From Gluconobacter roseus NBRC 3990 (lineage in GTDB: Bacteria; Pseudomonadota; Alphaproteobacteria; Acetobacterales; Acetobacteraceae), in contig NZ_BJLY01000001.1 of assembly GCF_006538885.1 (NCBI RefSeq), positions 434,001 through 498,000 on the forward strand: a stretch of 64,000 nt of DNA, in the 5' to 3' direction. The stretch's first letter is position 1; the number at the start of each line of letters is the position of its first letter. The translations under genes and the position numbers were made by a program. The notes under the pieces were generated by a model. That model made no database searches. It had not been told where the DNA came from and saw nothing but the letters and a program-made list of their open reading frames with translations. Shown one piece after another: positions 17,188-26,650 of this stretch.

Positions 17188-19245
17188 ATGAGTACGCTTC
17201 CCCAACTCGCCATCAATACGATCCGTACCCTTTCGATGGAAGGTGTCGAACGCGCCAATTCCGGCCATCCCGGCACAGCCATGGCGCTTGCACCGGCAAT
17301 GTATGCGGTGTGGCAGCATGACCTGAAATATGATCCGGCCGATCCGTGCTGGCCGGCGCGTGACCGTTTCGTCCTTTCGGTTGGTCATGCTTCCATGCTG
17401 CTGTACTCCACCCTGTTCCTGACGGGCGTGAAGGACATCCAGGACGGCAAGGTTGTCGACGCCCCCTCGCTGACGGTGGAAGATCTCTCCCAGTTCCGCC
17501 AGCTGAACTCCAAGACGCCGGGCCATCCGGAATACCGCTTTACCGCTGGAGTCGAGACCACGACCGGTCCGCTCGGACAGGGTTGCGGCAATTCTGTCGG
17601 CATGGCCATCGCGCAGAAATGGATGTCCGCGCGTTATGACCGTCCGGGCTTCAAGCTGTTCGACTACCATGTAACAGTGTTCTGTGGTGACGGCGACATG
17701 ATGGAAGGCGTGGCCTCTGAAGCCGCTTCCACCGCCGGGCATCTTGCGCTGGGCAACCTGACCTGGATCTATGATTCAAACCAGATTTCCATCGAAGGCT
17801 CGACGGATCTGGCCTTCACGGAAAATGTGGGCAAGCGCTTCGAGGCCTATGGCTGGCATGTGCAGACCTTGACGGATGGCAATGACGTCGACGCTATTAT
17901 CGCTGCGCTGAAGGCCGCCCGTGCGGTGACGGATCGCCCGAGCATGATCGTTCTCAAGACGGTCATCGGTTATGGCGCGCCCAAGAAAGCCGGTACGGCT
18001 TCAGCACATGGCGAGCCGCTGGGTGCGGAAGAACTCAAGGGTGCGAAGAAGGCCTATGGCTGGCCGGAAGACGCTCCGGACTTCTACGTGCCGGACGGCG
18101 TGAAGGAGCACTTCGCCGAGGGTCTCGGCAAGCGTGGCGCGGAAGCCCATGCGGAATGGCGCGAGCTGTTCTCGTCCTATCGCGAGGCGCATCCGGAGCT
18201 TGCGGCTGAAATCGACTGCATCATCGAGCATCGTCTGCCGGAAGGCTGGGACAAGGACATCCCGACCTTCGATGCGGATGCGAAGGGCATTGCCTCACGT
18301 GCAAGCTCGGGTCAGGTGCTGAACGCGGTTGCGAAGAACCTGCCCTGGATGATCGGTGGCTCTGCTGACCTGACGCCGTCCACCAAGACGGACATCAAGG
18401 GCGGTGGCTCCTTCCAGCCGGAAAAATGGAATGGCAACTATGGCGGCCGGAACATCCATTTCGGTGTGCGCGAACATGCGATGGGCTCCATCTGCAACGG
18501 CATCGCGCTGTCGGGTATCCGCGCTTACGGTTCGGGCTTCCTGATCTTCTCTGATTACATGAAGGCCCCGATCCGTCTGTCGGCCATCATGGAGCTGCCG
18601 GTTCTGTACATCTTCACGCATGACTCCATCGGTGTGGGTGAAGACGGACCGACGCATCAGCCGATCGAGCAGCTTGCCCAGCTGCGCGCCACGCCGGGTA
18701 TCATGACGATCCGTCCGTCCGACGCCAACGAAGTGGCCGAAGCCTGGCGCACGCTGATCCCGATGACGCACAAGCCGGCTGTGCTGGCCCTGAGCCGTCA
18801 GAACCTGCCGACGATCGACCGCACGAAATATGCGTCCGCCGCCGGTCTGGCGAAGGGTGGCTATGTGCTGGCGAGCTGTGACGGCAAGCCGGACGTGATC
18901 CTGATCGCTTCGGGTTCGGAAGTCGGCCTCGTGGTCTCTGCTTACGAAAAGCTCACGGAAGAGGGCGTCAGGGCCCGCGTCGTGTCCATGCCGAGCTTTG
19001 ACCTGTTCGAAGAGCAGAGCCAGGAATACCGCGATTCCGTGCTGCCGCCTGATGTGATCGGTCGTGTTGCGGTCGAGCAGGCCGCGGCTTTCGGCTGGGA
19101 TCGTTATGTCGGTCTGGGTGGTGCGATCATTGCCATGAACACGTTCGGTGCGTCGGCTCCGGCCTCTGCACTTCTTACGAAATTCGGTTTCACGCCGGAA
19201 GCAGTCTATGACGCGGCAAAGCGTCAGGCTCTGCGCGGCAAGTAA
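17188..19245 (+). CDS. tkt: Transketolase
   Basis: TPP-dependent enzyme moving two-carbon units between pentose-phosphate sugars. It has 685 residues from the ATG at 17188; upstream codons in the same frame are not convincing. Thiamine-binding motif VFCGDGDMMEGVASEAAS, N-terminal GHPGTAMALAPAMYAVW, and the catalytic-side GVREHAMG are clear. First gene of a run of carbohydrate genes; the next starts 12 bp on. Confidence 0.97.
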   Translation: MSTLPQLAINTIRTLSMEGVERANSGHPGTAMALAPAMYAVWQHDLKYDPADPCWPARDRFVLSVGHASMLLYSTLFLTGVKDIQDGKVVDAPSLTVEDLSQFRQLNSKTPGHPEYRFTAGVETTTGPLGQGCGNSVGMAIAQKWMSARYDRPGFKLFDYHVTVFCGDGDMMEGVASEAASTAGHLALGNLTWIYDSNQISIEGSTDLAFTENVGKRFEAYGWHVQTLTDGNDVDAIIAALKAARAVTDRPSMIVLKTVIGYGAPKKAGTASAHGEPLGAEELKGAKKAYGWPEDAPDFYVPDGVKEHFAEGLGKRGAEAHAEWRELFSSYREAHPELAAEIDCIIEHRLPEGWDKDIPTFDADAKGIASRASSGQVLNAVAKNLPWMIGGSADLTPSTKTDIKGGGSFQPEKWNGNYGGRNIHFGVREHAMGSICNGIALSGIRAYGSGFLIFSDYMKAPIRLSAIMELPVLYIFTHDSIGVGEDGPTHQPIEQLAQLRATPGIMTIRPSDANEVAEAWRTLIPMTHKPAVLALSRQNLPTIDRTKYASAAGLAKGGYVLASCDGKPDVILIASGSEVGLVVSAYEKLTEEGVRARVVSMPSFDLFEEQSQEYRDSVLPPDVIGRVAVEQAAAFGWDRYVGLGGAIIAMNTFGASAPASALLTKFGFTPEAVYDAAKRQALRGK

Positions 19246-19257
19246 GGGAGAGATCCT

Positions 19258-22131
19258 GTGGCAGACACAATCTCCAATACCGGTCTGAACGAAGTCGGCA
19301 GCGTGCTGCGCGACCTTGAGAATTACGGTCAGTCTCCCTGGCTGGACTTCATCCAGCGCAGCTTCACGGAGAATGGCAGTCTCCGTAAACTGGTTGATGA
19401 TGACGGCCTGCGTGGTGTGACATCCAACCCGGCCATCTTCGAGAAGGCCATCGGTCACGGTACGGAATACGATCCGCAGATCCGCAAGCTGCTCGAAGGC
19501 GAGGGGCTGTCTCCGGGCGAACTGTACGAGCATCTGGCAATCGACGACATCCGTGCGGCCTGTGCAGTGCTCGATCCGGTATTTGAAAAGACCAAGGGGC
19601 TGGACGGCTATGTCAGCCTCGAAGTCTCCCCCTATCTGGCCTTTGACGCCCACGGGACCATCACCGAAGCGCGCCGCCTGTGGAAAGCAGTCGGACGTCA
19701 CAACCTGATGATCAAGATCCCGGGGACGGCAGAGGGTACGGGTGCGATCCGCGAAGCCATCGCGGACGGCATCAATGTCAATGTGACGCTGCTGTTCTCG
19801 CTGGACGCATACAAGGCGGTTCTGGAAGCCTATATTTCCGGTCTCGAGGCCCGTGTGGCCCGTGGCGAAGAAATCTCGCGCATTTCCAGCGTAGCCTCGT
19901 TCTTTGTCAGCCGTATCGACGGCAAGATCGACGCGGAAATCGACCGTCGCGTTGCAGCGGGTGATCCGGAAGCCGAAGCCCTGAAGGCCATTCGCGGCAA
20001 GGTGGCGATCGCCAATGCCAAGATGGCCTATCAGTATTATCTGGAAGTCCGGAACAGTCCGCGCTGGAAGGCGCTGGCCGAGAAGGGCGCGAACCCGCAG
20101 CGTCTGCTGTGGGCCAGCACCGGTACCAAGGACAAGGCCTATTCCGACGTCCTGTATGTCGAGGAGCTGATTGGTCCTGAGACGGTCAACACCATCCCGC
20201 CCGCAACCTTCGACGCCTATCGCGATCACGGCAAGTCCCGTGCGAGCCTGACGGAAAATGTCGATCAGGCGCGGCATGTGATGGCCGAAGCCGAGCGGCT
20301 TGGACTGGGGCTGGACGCGATCACGGCCAAGCTGGTCAAGGATGGCTGTGCGGCGTTCAGCGTGTCCTTCGATACGCTGCTGACAGCCGTTGCCACCAAG
20401 CGCGAGGCCGTGCTGGGCGACCGTCTTCTGCGGGTTAGCGCGGATCTTCCGCCGGACCTGCGTGACGATGTGGCCGGAGCGGAAAAGGACTGGAGCCATA
20501 GTGGCGGTCTGCGTCGTATCTGGAAGAAGGACCCGTCCGTCTGGACGAATGGTCCGGAAGCCGGGTGGCTGAACTGGCTGACGGTTGTGCAGGATCGTCT
20601 GTGGCATATTGAGGAGCTGGAAGTTCTGGCCCGCGATGTCCGCAGTCGCGGCTTCAAGGATATCCTGCTTCTGGGCATGGGCGGTTCGAGCCTTGGTCCC
20701 GAGGTGCTCGCTGAGACTTTCGGACAGCGCGAAGGCTGGCCGAAGCTGCATGTGCTCGACAGCACGGATCCGCAGCAGGTCACGGCCTTCGAGAAGGCTA
20801 TCGATCCGAAGAACACGCTGTTCATCGTGGCCAGCAAGTCCGGCGGAACACTGGAGCCGAACATCCTGTTCGCGCATTTCTGGCAGGTGGCAGGGCAGGC
20901 TCTCGGCAAGAAGCCCGGTGACAGCTTCATCGCCATCACCGATCCGGGCTCGCACATGCAGAAAGTGGCCGAGGAAAACGGCTTCTGGCGTGTGTTTTAC
21001 GGCGATCCGAAGATTGGTGGCCGTTACTCGGTCCTGTCCAACTTCGGTCTTGTCCCGGCGGCTGCGAGCGGCATCGACGTCCGCAAGCTGCTGACGGTGA
21101 CGCGCCTGATGGTGGAATCCTGTGATGGAAGTGCTCCGCCGTCGTCCAATCCGGGTGCGGTTCTGGGTCTGATCCTGGGACATGCCGCGCATTGCTTCGG
21201 TCGTGACAAGGTCACGATCCTGGCGTCCGAAGGCATTGCCTCGCTGGGTGCCTGGCTGGAGCAGCTGATCGCCGAGAGCACGGGCAAAAAGGGCGTTGGC
21301 CTTATTCCCATCGACGAGGAAGAACTCGGCACGCCGGACGTGTACGGCACCGATCGCATCTTCGTGGATCTGCTGCTGGGTGATGACGTTCCCGACAGTC
21401 GCCTTGGTGCCCTTCGTGCCGCAGGTGCACCGGTGGTCACCATCCGTCTGGCAGACAAGGCCCAGATCGGACAGGCTTTCTTCCTGTTCGAATTCGCTAC
21501 GGCTGTGGCAGGCGCAGTTCTGGGGATCGACCCGTTCGATCAGCCGGACGTGGAGTTCAGCAAGCTCGAGACGCGCAAGCTGACTTCGGCCTATGCCGAA
21601 ACGGGTTCTCTGCCGGAGGAAACGCCGTTCGCAAAGGATGGTCCGCTGTCCTTCTATGCAGATCCGAAGAACACCGAAGTCTTTGAAAACAAGGGCGATG
21701 CCGTCTCCATCCTCAAGGCGCTCTTCGATCGCGTGAAGGCTGGTGACTATGTCGGGCTGCTCGCCTATATCAGGCGCGACCAGCAGACACGGGACTGGGC
21801 ACAGTCCGTTCGCATGGAACTTCGGGACGCACTGAAGGTGGCGACAGCTGCCGAATTCGGGCCCCGGTTCCTGCACTCGACAGGCCAGGCCTACAAGGGC
21901 GGCCCCGACAGTGGCGTGTTCCTGCAGGTCACGGCAACGGATGCGGCGGATGTGCCGGTTCCGGGCCATGGCTTCAGCTTCAGTGTCGTGAAAGCGGCAC
22001 AGGCGCGAGGCGATTTCGAGGTGCTCGCGGCCCGTGGTCGTCGTGCCCTCCGCGTTCATATCGATGGACCGCTGGAGGACGGGCTGAAGGCTCTGGAAAC
22101 GGCGATCCATAAAGCACTGGCAGGAGCATAA
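19258..22131 (+). CDS. tal-pgi: Fused transaldolase / glucose-6-phosphate isomerase
   Basis: One 957-residue protein. Residues 1 to about 370 are transaldolase: DGLRGVTSNPAIFEKAI, then LMIKIPGT with the Schiff-base Lys153. From about 380 the protein is a phosphoglucose isomerase, with the sugar-phosphate site GMGGSSLGPEVL and VASKSGGTLEPN and the C-terminal HSTGQAYKGGPDSG. It converts sedoheptulose-7-P plus glyceraldehyde-3-P to erythrose-4-P and fructose-6-P, and then fructose-6-P to glucose-6-P. The fusion is known from acetic acid bacteria. The start is GTG, after the RBS GGGAGAG. No frameshift. Confidence 0.96.
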   Translation: MADTISNTGLNEVGSVLRDLENYGQSPWLDFIQRSFTENGSLRKLVDDDGLRGVTSNPAIFEKAIGHGTEYDPQIRKLLEGEGLSPGELYEHLAIDDIRAACAVLDPVFEKTKGLDGYVSLEVSPYLAFDAHGTITEARRLWKAVGRHNLMIKIPGTAEGTGAIREAIADGINVNVTLLFSLDAYKAVLEAYISGLEARVARGEEISRISSVASFFVSRIDGKIDAEIDRRVAAGDPEAEALKAIRGKVAIANAKMAYQYYLEVRNSPRWKALAEKGANPQRLLWASTGTKDKAYSDVLYVEELIGPETVNTIPPATFDAYRDHGKSRASLTENVDQARHVMAEAERLGLGLDAITAKLVKDGCAAFSVSFDTLLTAVATKREAVLGDRLLRVSADLPPDLRDDVAGAEKDWSHSGGLRRIWKKDPSVWTNGPEAGWLNWLTVVQDRLWHIEELEVLARDVRSRGFKDILLLGMGGSSLGPEVLAETFGQREGWPKLHVLDSTDPQQVTAFEKAIDPKNTLFIVASKSGGTLEPNILFAHFWQVAGQALGKKPGDSFIAITDPGSHMQKVAEENGFWRVFYGDPKIGGRYSVLSNFGLVPAAASGIDVRKLLTVTRLMVESCDGSAPPSSNPGAVLGLILGHAAHCFGRDKVTILASEGIASLGAWLEQLIAESTGKKGVGLIPIDEEELGTPDVYGTDRIFVDLLLGDDVPDSRLGALRAAGAPVVTIRLADKAQIGQAFFLFEFATAVAGAVLGIDPFDQPDVEFSKLETRKLTSAYAETGSLPEETPFAKDGPLSFYADPKNTEVFENKGDAVSILKALFDRVKAGDYVGLLAYIRRDQQTRDWAQSVRMELRDALKVATAAEFGPRFLHSTGQAYKGGPDSGVFLQVTATDAADVPVPGHGFSFSVVKAAQARGDFEVLAARGRRALRVHIDGPLEDGLKALETAIHKALAGA

Positions 22132-22134
22132 GTC

Positions 22135-23133
22135 ATGCGGATCGGAATCATCGGACTGGGACGGATGGGCGGCAATATTGCCGTCCGTCTGACCCGCCAT
22201 GGACATGATGTCGTCGTGCATGACCGCACGCCGGAAGTGACCACCTCCGTCGTCGGACGGTGTGAAGCCGGGCGTGCAACGCCTGCCGACACGCTGGCCG
22301 ACATGGCAAAGCTCCTTGAAGGCGATGAACACCGCGTGGTGTGGGTCATGCTGCCGGCGGGCGCCATCACTGAAGACTGCGTCCAACAGCTTGGAGGCCT
22401 TCTGGGTCGTGGCGATATCATCATTGATGGCGGCAATACCTACTACAAGGACGATGTCCGCCGTTCGGCCGAACTGGCTGAAAAGGGCATTTCCTATGTC
22501 GATGTCGGGACTTCAGGCGGTGTCTGGGGTCTGGAACGCGGCTACTGCATGATGTTCGGCGGCACGAAAGAGACCGCCGAATACATTGATCCGATCCTCA
22601 ACGCGCTAGCGCCGGGCATCGGGGATGTGCCGCGCACGCCTGGGCGTGACGAGGCAGGGCATGATCCGCGGGCCGAGCAGGGCTATCTGCACTGTGGTCC
22701 CGCCGGTTCGGGCCATTTTGTGAAGATGGTCCATAACGGCATCGAATACGGCATGATGCAGGCCTTTGCTGAAGGCTTCGACATCATGAAGAGCAAGAAC
22801 TCTCCGATCCTTGCGGAAAAGGACCGGTTCGAGCTCAACATGGGCGACATTGCGGAAGTCTGGCGTCGCGGCAGTGTCGTGTCGTCCTGGCTGCTCGATC
22901 TGACGGCCGAGGCCCTGACCCGTTCAGAGACCCTCAACGAGTTCTCCGGTGAAGTCGCGGATTCCGGTGAAGGTCGCTGGACGATCGAAGCCGCCATTGA
23001 GGAAGACGTGCCGGCCCCGGTCATGACGGCCGCGCTGTTCACGCGCTTCCGTTCGCGGTCGGGTAATAATTTTGCCGAGAAGGTTCTCTCGGCACAGCGT
23101 TTCGGTTTCGGCGGACACGTCGAGAAGAAATAA
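22135..23133 (+). CDS. gnd: 6-Phosphogluconate dehydrogenase, short decarboxylating type
   Basis: Oxidises 6-phosphogluconate to ribulose-5-phosphate and CO2. It has 332 residues, so it belongs to the short form rather than the 470-residue E. coli type. The Rossmann motif is [20 protein letters not shown], and the following strand VVVHDRTPE carries an Asp, typical of NAD preference over NADP (an inference). Substrate motif [19 protein letters not shown] is present. Three bases after tal-pgi and clearly co-transcribed. A terminator follows before the next gene. Confidence 0.95.
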   Translation: MRIGIIGLGRMGGNIAVRLTRHGHDVVVHDRTPEVTTSVVGRCEAGRATPADTLADMAKLLEGDEHRVVWVMLPAGAITEDCVQQLGGLLGRGDIIIDGGNTYYKDDVRRSAELAEKGISYVDVGTSGGVWGLERGYCMMFGGTKETAEYIDPILNALAPGIGDVPRTPGRDEAGHDPRAEQGYLHCGPAGSGHFVKMVHNGIEYGMMQAFAEGFDIMKSKNSPILAEKDRFELNMGDIAEVWRRGSVVSSWLLDLTAEALTRSETLNEFSGEVADSGEGRWTIEAAIEEDVPAPVMTAALFTRFRSRSGNNFAEKVLSAQRFGFGGHVEKK

Positions 23134-23197
23134 GCCTGCGCCCCTCATGGGCAATGACTGGCTGGCAGGGTATGGTTTTGCCATTGATGACCAGCCA

Positions 23198-23227
23198 GCC
23201 CCCGCAAAGACTCTGACGGGGGTTTTT
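23198..23227 (+). terminator. Terminator-like hairpin after gnd
   Basis: CCCCCG (23198-23203) pairs with CGGGGG (23216-23221), followed by TTTTT (23223-23227). A larger CTGGCTGG/CCAGCCAG stem (23159-23166 with 23190-23197) lies just before it. It could lower expression of the genes downstream. Confidence 0.65.
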
Positions 23228-23239
23228 ACAGGGGCTCCT

Positions 23240-24100
23240 ATGTCCGTTGACCTCGACGCCATCCATGCGGCTCTCCCGCCACTGCCACAGATCATCAAGA
23301 TGGTCGTGTCCGACATGGATGGGACACTTCTGACGCCGGACAAGACCATCGCGCCTTCGACGCTGGCCATGGTGAGGGCGCTTCAGGAGCGCGGAATTCC
23401 CCTCTGTCTGGCCAGTGCGCGCCCTCCCGCTGCCATGGTTCCCTATATCGAGCAGCTCGGCCTGACCGGGCAGAATGCCGGCTTCAATGGCGGCATCATT
23501 TTCAAACCTGACGGCACCACGTCCGTCAGCCGTGTTCTGTCTCCGGATGTGCTGTCGATCGTGCATGACATGCTGCATCTGCACGGGATCGAAACGTGGT
23601 TCCTGCGGCAGTCCTACTGGATGGTGAAGGACGCCTATACGCCCTTCGTGCAGCACGAACAGGGCATTACCGGCCTGACGCCGCATCAGGTTCCCGATCT
23701 TCGCAAGGAGTTCGAAGGGATCGGCAAGGTGATGGGCGTGAGCAGCGATACCAGCCTGCTTCAGGACGTCGAGACCGAGCTTGGTGCCATGCTTCAGGGC
23801 GATGCGAGCGTGCGCCGTTCTTCCGATATTCTTCTCGACGTGACCCCGGCCCTTGCCAACAAGGGGGAGGCCGTTCGTGAACTGGCGCTTGCCCATGGCA
23901 TTGCGCCGCATGAGGTTGCCTGTCTTGGCGATGCCCATAATGACCTGCCGATGTTTTCGGTCGCGGGCCTGGGCATTGCGATGGGACAGGCCGAAGACGA
24001 TGTGAAAGCCGCCGCGCAGGTTCTCACAGACACCAACGAGCGCGATGGCTGGGCCAAGGCCGTCGAGCGCTACATCCTGCCGAGAGTTCCCAATCCATGA
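23240..24100 (+). CDS. HAD-superfamily (Cof-type) sugar phosphatase
   Basis: 286 residues. HAD motif I is VVSDMDGTLLTPD (nucleophile Asp in DMDGT), with Cof-type cap domain and motif III/IV GDAHNDLPMF. Enzymes of this type dephosphorylate small sugar or coenzyme phosphates. Its place inside the pentose-phosphate cluster suggests a sugar-phosphate substrate, but this is inference. The stop overlaps pgl by four bases. The ATG at 23240 is chosen because the upstream part contains the terminator. Confidence 0.85.
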   Translation: MSVDLDAIHAALPPLPQIIKMVVSDMDGTLLTPDKTIAPSTLAMVRALQERGIPLCLASARPPAAMVPYIEQLGLTGQNAGFNGGIIFKPDGTTSVSRVLSPDVLSIVHDMLHLHGIETWFLRQSYWMVKDAYTPFVQHEQGITGLTPHQVPDLRKEFEGIGKVMGVSSDTSLLQDVETELGAMLQGDASVRRSSDILLDVTPALANKGEAVRELALAHGIAPHEVACLGDAHNDLPMFSVAGLGIAMGQAEDDVKAAAQVLTDTNERDGWAKAVERYILPRVPNP

Positions 24101-24837
24101 CCACCGACATCCGTGCCGCCACGCTGGAAACCCTCCCTGATTCAGAAGCAGTTGCCCTGCGGATGGCCGATCTTCTCGTTGAAGGGATCCTGGCCAAGAC
24201 GGATGGCCCGTTCCGGGTTGCCCTGTCCGGCGGTTCCACGCCCAAGCGCCTGTTCGAGATCCTGGCCACGCCGTCCCGCGCAAAGCTGATCCCGTGGGAA
24301 CGTGTCGAGATTTTCTACGGCGACGAGCGTCACGTGCCGGAAGGTCATGCCGACAGCAATCACACGGTCGGTCAGTCTGTCCTGCTGTCCCGCGTTCCGG
24401 TGCCGGCGCAGAACGTCCACGCCATTCCGACCGGTGGCACGGCGGAAGAAGATGCGAAGGCTTACCAAAAGACCCTTCAGACCGCCTATGGGGCAACCGC
24501 GCTCGATCCGCAGCGCCCGCTGTTTGATCTGGTCATGCTGGGTCTGGGCACTGATGGTCACACGGCGTCACTGTTTCCGGGACAGCCGGTTTTGAAGGAG
24601 CGGAAGGCCTGGGTCGGAACGGCTGCACCGTCCACAGCACCTTATGAACGTATCACGCTGACCTATCCCGCCATCCAGTCCAGCGCGTTGGTCGTGTTCC
24701 TCGTGACGGGCGCCTCCAAGGTCGAGATGCTGGAGCGTCTGGTCGAAGGCGACAGTTCCATCCCGTCCGCACGGGTGACGAGCGAAGGACGGATCGTCAT
24801 TCTTGCAGACCGCGCTGCGGTGGGAGAGGGCGCATGA
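24097..24837 (+). CDS. pgl: 6-Phosphogluconolactonase
   Basis: Hydrolyses 6-phosphogluconolactone to 6-phosphogluconate. 246 residues, DevB/Pgl type: LSGGSTPKRLFEIL near 45-58, VEIFYGDERHVPEGHADSNH near 68-87, and LGLGTDGHTASLFPG near 147-161. The gene overlaps the HAD gene before it and rpiA after it, each by four bases, so translation is probably coupled. Confidence 0.96.
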   Translation: MTTDIRAATLETLPDSEAVALRMADLLVEGILAKTDGPFRVALSGGSTPKRLFEILATPSRAKLIPWERVEIFYGDERHVPEGHADSNHTVGQSVLLSRVPVPAQNVHAIPTGGTAEEDAKAYQKTLQTAYGATALDPQRPLFDLVMLGLGTDGHTASLFPGQPVLKERKAWVGTAAPSTAPYERITLTYPAIQSSALVVFLVTGASKVEMLERLVEGDSSIPSARVTSEGRIVILADRAAVGEGA

Positions 24838-25529
24838 GCGGGACGGATATGAACGTTCACAAGCGCACGGCTGCGCGTGAAGCCGCGGACATGGTCAAGA
24901 GCGGCATGGTCGTGGGGCTCGGGACGGGCAGCACGGCGGCTTACATGATCGAGCGTCTGGGCGAGCGTGTTAAGGAGGGTCTGGAGATCTTCGGCATCCC
25001 CACCTCCGATGACAGTGAGGACAAGGCGCTCAAGGCCGGGATTCCGCTGACCGATTTCGGGGCGCATCGCCGGATTGATATTGCCATTGATGGTGCGGAC
25101 GAGGTCCAGCGCGGTTCGCTCAACCTCATCAAGGGGCTGGGCGGGGCATTGCTGCGCGAGAAGATCGTGGCGCAGGCGGCCAAGCGGTTCGTGGTGATCG
25201 TGGACGGCACCAAGCCCGTGGACCTGCTGGGCGAACGGGCGCCAGTGCCGGTGGAAGTCATTTCCTTCGGCTGGGAATGCACGGCGGAACGTCTGGCGGC
25301 CTGTGGCGCACGCGGCGTGAAGCCGAGGACGGACCGGGCCGGATCGCTGTTTGTAACCGATACCGGCAACATGATTCTGGACTGCCATTTCGGTCCGATC
25401 GAGGAGCCCGAAAAGCTGGCCGAGAAAATCGACCGGATTGTGGGTGTCGTGGAGCACGGCATGTTTCTCAACATGGCGTCCGAAGTCCTCGTGGCGACGC
25501 CGGATGGTGTGGAGCACTGGGAGCCATGA
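24834..25529 (+). CDS. rpiA: Ribose-5-phosphate isomerase A
   Basis: Interconverts ribose-5-P and ribulose-5-P. 231 residues. Motifs GLGTGSTAAYMIERLGE (residues 24-40), DIAIDGADEV (about 81-90), and KGLGGALLREKIV. It overlaps pgl and gntK by four bases on each side. An alternative start is the in-frame ATG five codons downstream (MNVHKRTAAREA), which would not overlap pgl. Confidence 0.96.
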   Translation: MSGTDMNVHKRTAAREAADMVKSGMVVGLGTGSTAAYMIERLGERVKEGLEIFGIPTSDDSEDKALKAGIPLTDFGAHRRIDIAIDGADEVQRGSLNLIKGLGGALLREKIVAQAAKRFVVIVDGTKPVDLLGERAPVPVEVISFGWECTAERLAACGARGVKPRTDRAGSLFVTDTGNMILDCHFGPIEEPEKLAEKIDRIVGVVEHGMFLNMASEVLVATPDGVEHWEP

Positions 25530-26068
25530 AGATGACGGAACACGAAACGCAAATGGGTCTGAAACCGCGTTTTCTCGTGGTCATGGGGGTGTCCGGAACA
25601 GGCAAGACGACGGTTGCAACCGGTCTGGCCACGCGTCTGGGCTGGCATTTTCAGGAAGGCGATGCACTGCACCCGCCGGCTAATGTCGAGAAGATGAGCA
25701 CTGGTCAGCCGCTGACCGATGCGGATCGTGCCCCCTGGCTTGCGCTCTGTCATGACTGGCTGCGCGAACAGGTGAAAGCCGGACATGGTGCGGTGCTGAC
25801 CTGTTCCGCGCTCAAGCGCTCCTATCGCGAGCAGCTTCGCGGGGAGGACCTACCAATCGAGTTCGTACATATCGACACGTCAGCCGGGGAACTTGCGGAC
25901 CGCTTGCAGCGCCGGGAAGGGCATTTTATGCCAGCAAGCCTGCTGCCCAGCCAGCTTGCAACCCTTGAAGTACCTGGCGACGACGAGCCCGTGATCCGGG
26001 TCTCGGGCGAGAAGCACCCCGATGTGGTGCTGGAGGAACTGATCCGTCATTTTCAGACGGAGGACTGA
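25526..26068 (+). CDS. gntK: Gluconokinase
   Basis: Phosphorylates gluconate to 6-phosphogluconate, the entry of gluconate into the pentose-phosphate route. 180 residues, GntK/IdnK type. P-loop MGVSGTGKTTVA at 20-31, and EGDALHPPANVEKMSTGQPLTD with the substrate-contact region near 44-65. RREGHFMPASLLPSQLATLE is another family signature. The ATG at 25526 overlaps the rpiA stop. Last gene of the coupled run. Confidence 0.95.
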   Translation: MKMTEHETQMGLKPRFLVVMGVSGTGKTTVATGLATRLGWHFQEGDALHPPANVEKMSTGQPLTDADRAPWLALCHDWLREQVKAGHGAVLTCSALKRSYREQLRGEDLPIEFVHIDTSAGELADRLQRREGHFMPASLLPSQLATLEVPGDDEPVIRVSGEKHPDVVLEELIRHFQTED

Positions 26069-26071
26069 TCC

Positions 26072-26599
26072 ATGGCCGAGACCACCCGGCTTCTGGTGGA
26101 TGCCGATGCGTGCCCGGTCAAGGACGAGATTTACCGCGTCGGGGCACGCTACGGCCTTAAGACGGTCATTGTTGCCAATAGCTGGATGAACATTCCGCAG
26201 TCTCCGCTTATCGAACGCGTCGTGGTGCCGGAAGGGCCGGACGTGGCGGATGACTGGATTGCGGAACAGGCAACGCCTGCGGATATCGTCATCACCAATG
26301 ATGTTCCGCTCGCCGTGCGCTGTCTGGCGAAACAGGCTTCCGTCCTGCGTCCTAATGGCGAGGAAATTGACGAACGCTCTGTCGGCATGGTCTCGGCCAT
26401 GCGCGATCTGATGCAGGGTCTGCGCGAGACGGGGGCGGTCACGACCTATAATCCGTCCTTCGGCAAAGCCGACCGGAGCCGGTTTTTATCCGCACTCGAT
26501 ACACTCATCGTGCGACTCCGCAGGAAAGCTGCCTTGGCCAGAACGGTCCCCAGTTCTTCCCAAACAATCCACAGGCCCTTCCCCGGAGATGTTCCCTGA
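26072..26599 (+). CDS. YaiI/YqxD family protein (UPF0178)
   Basis: 175 residues. N-terminus LLVDADACPVKDEIYRVG and later VITNDVPLAVRCLAKQA are typical of this family, which has a PIN/5'-nuclease-like Asp-rich fold of unknown function. Three bases after gntK, so it may be co-transcribed with it, although it has no known metabolic link. Confidence 0.85.
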   Translation: MAETTRLLVDADACPVKDEIYRVGARYGLKTVIVANSWMNIPQSPLIERVVVPEGPDVADDWIAEQATPADIVITNDVPLAVRCLAKQASVLRPNGEEIDERSVGMVSAMRDLMQGLRETGAVTTYNPSFGKADRSRFLSALDTLIVRLRRKAALARTVPSSSQTIHRPFPGDVP

Positions 26600-26650
26600 T
26601 TCTGGGGATATGTTTTTCCGGCGGATGACTTTTCCCGCTGAGGACTTCCC

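Noticed and set aside
18295-22386. Long open frame of 1363 codons on the minus strand
   Set aside because: It is antisense to tkt and tal-pgi, both with full family motifs. Long antisense frames are common in GC-rich genes. No protein-family motif was seen in the translation.
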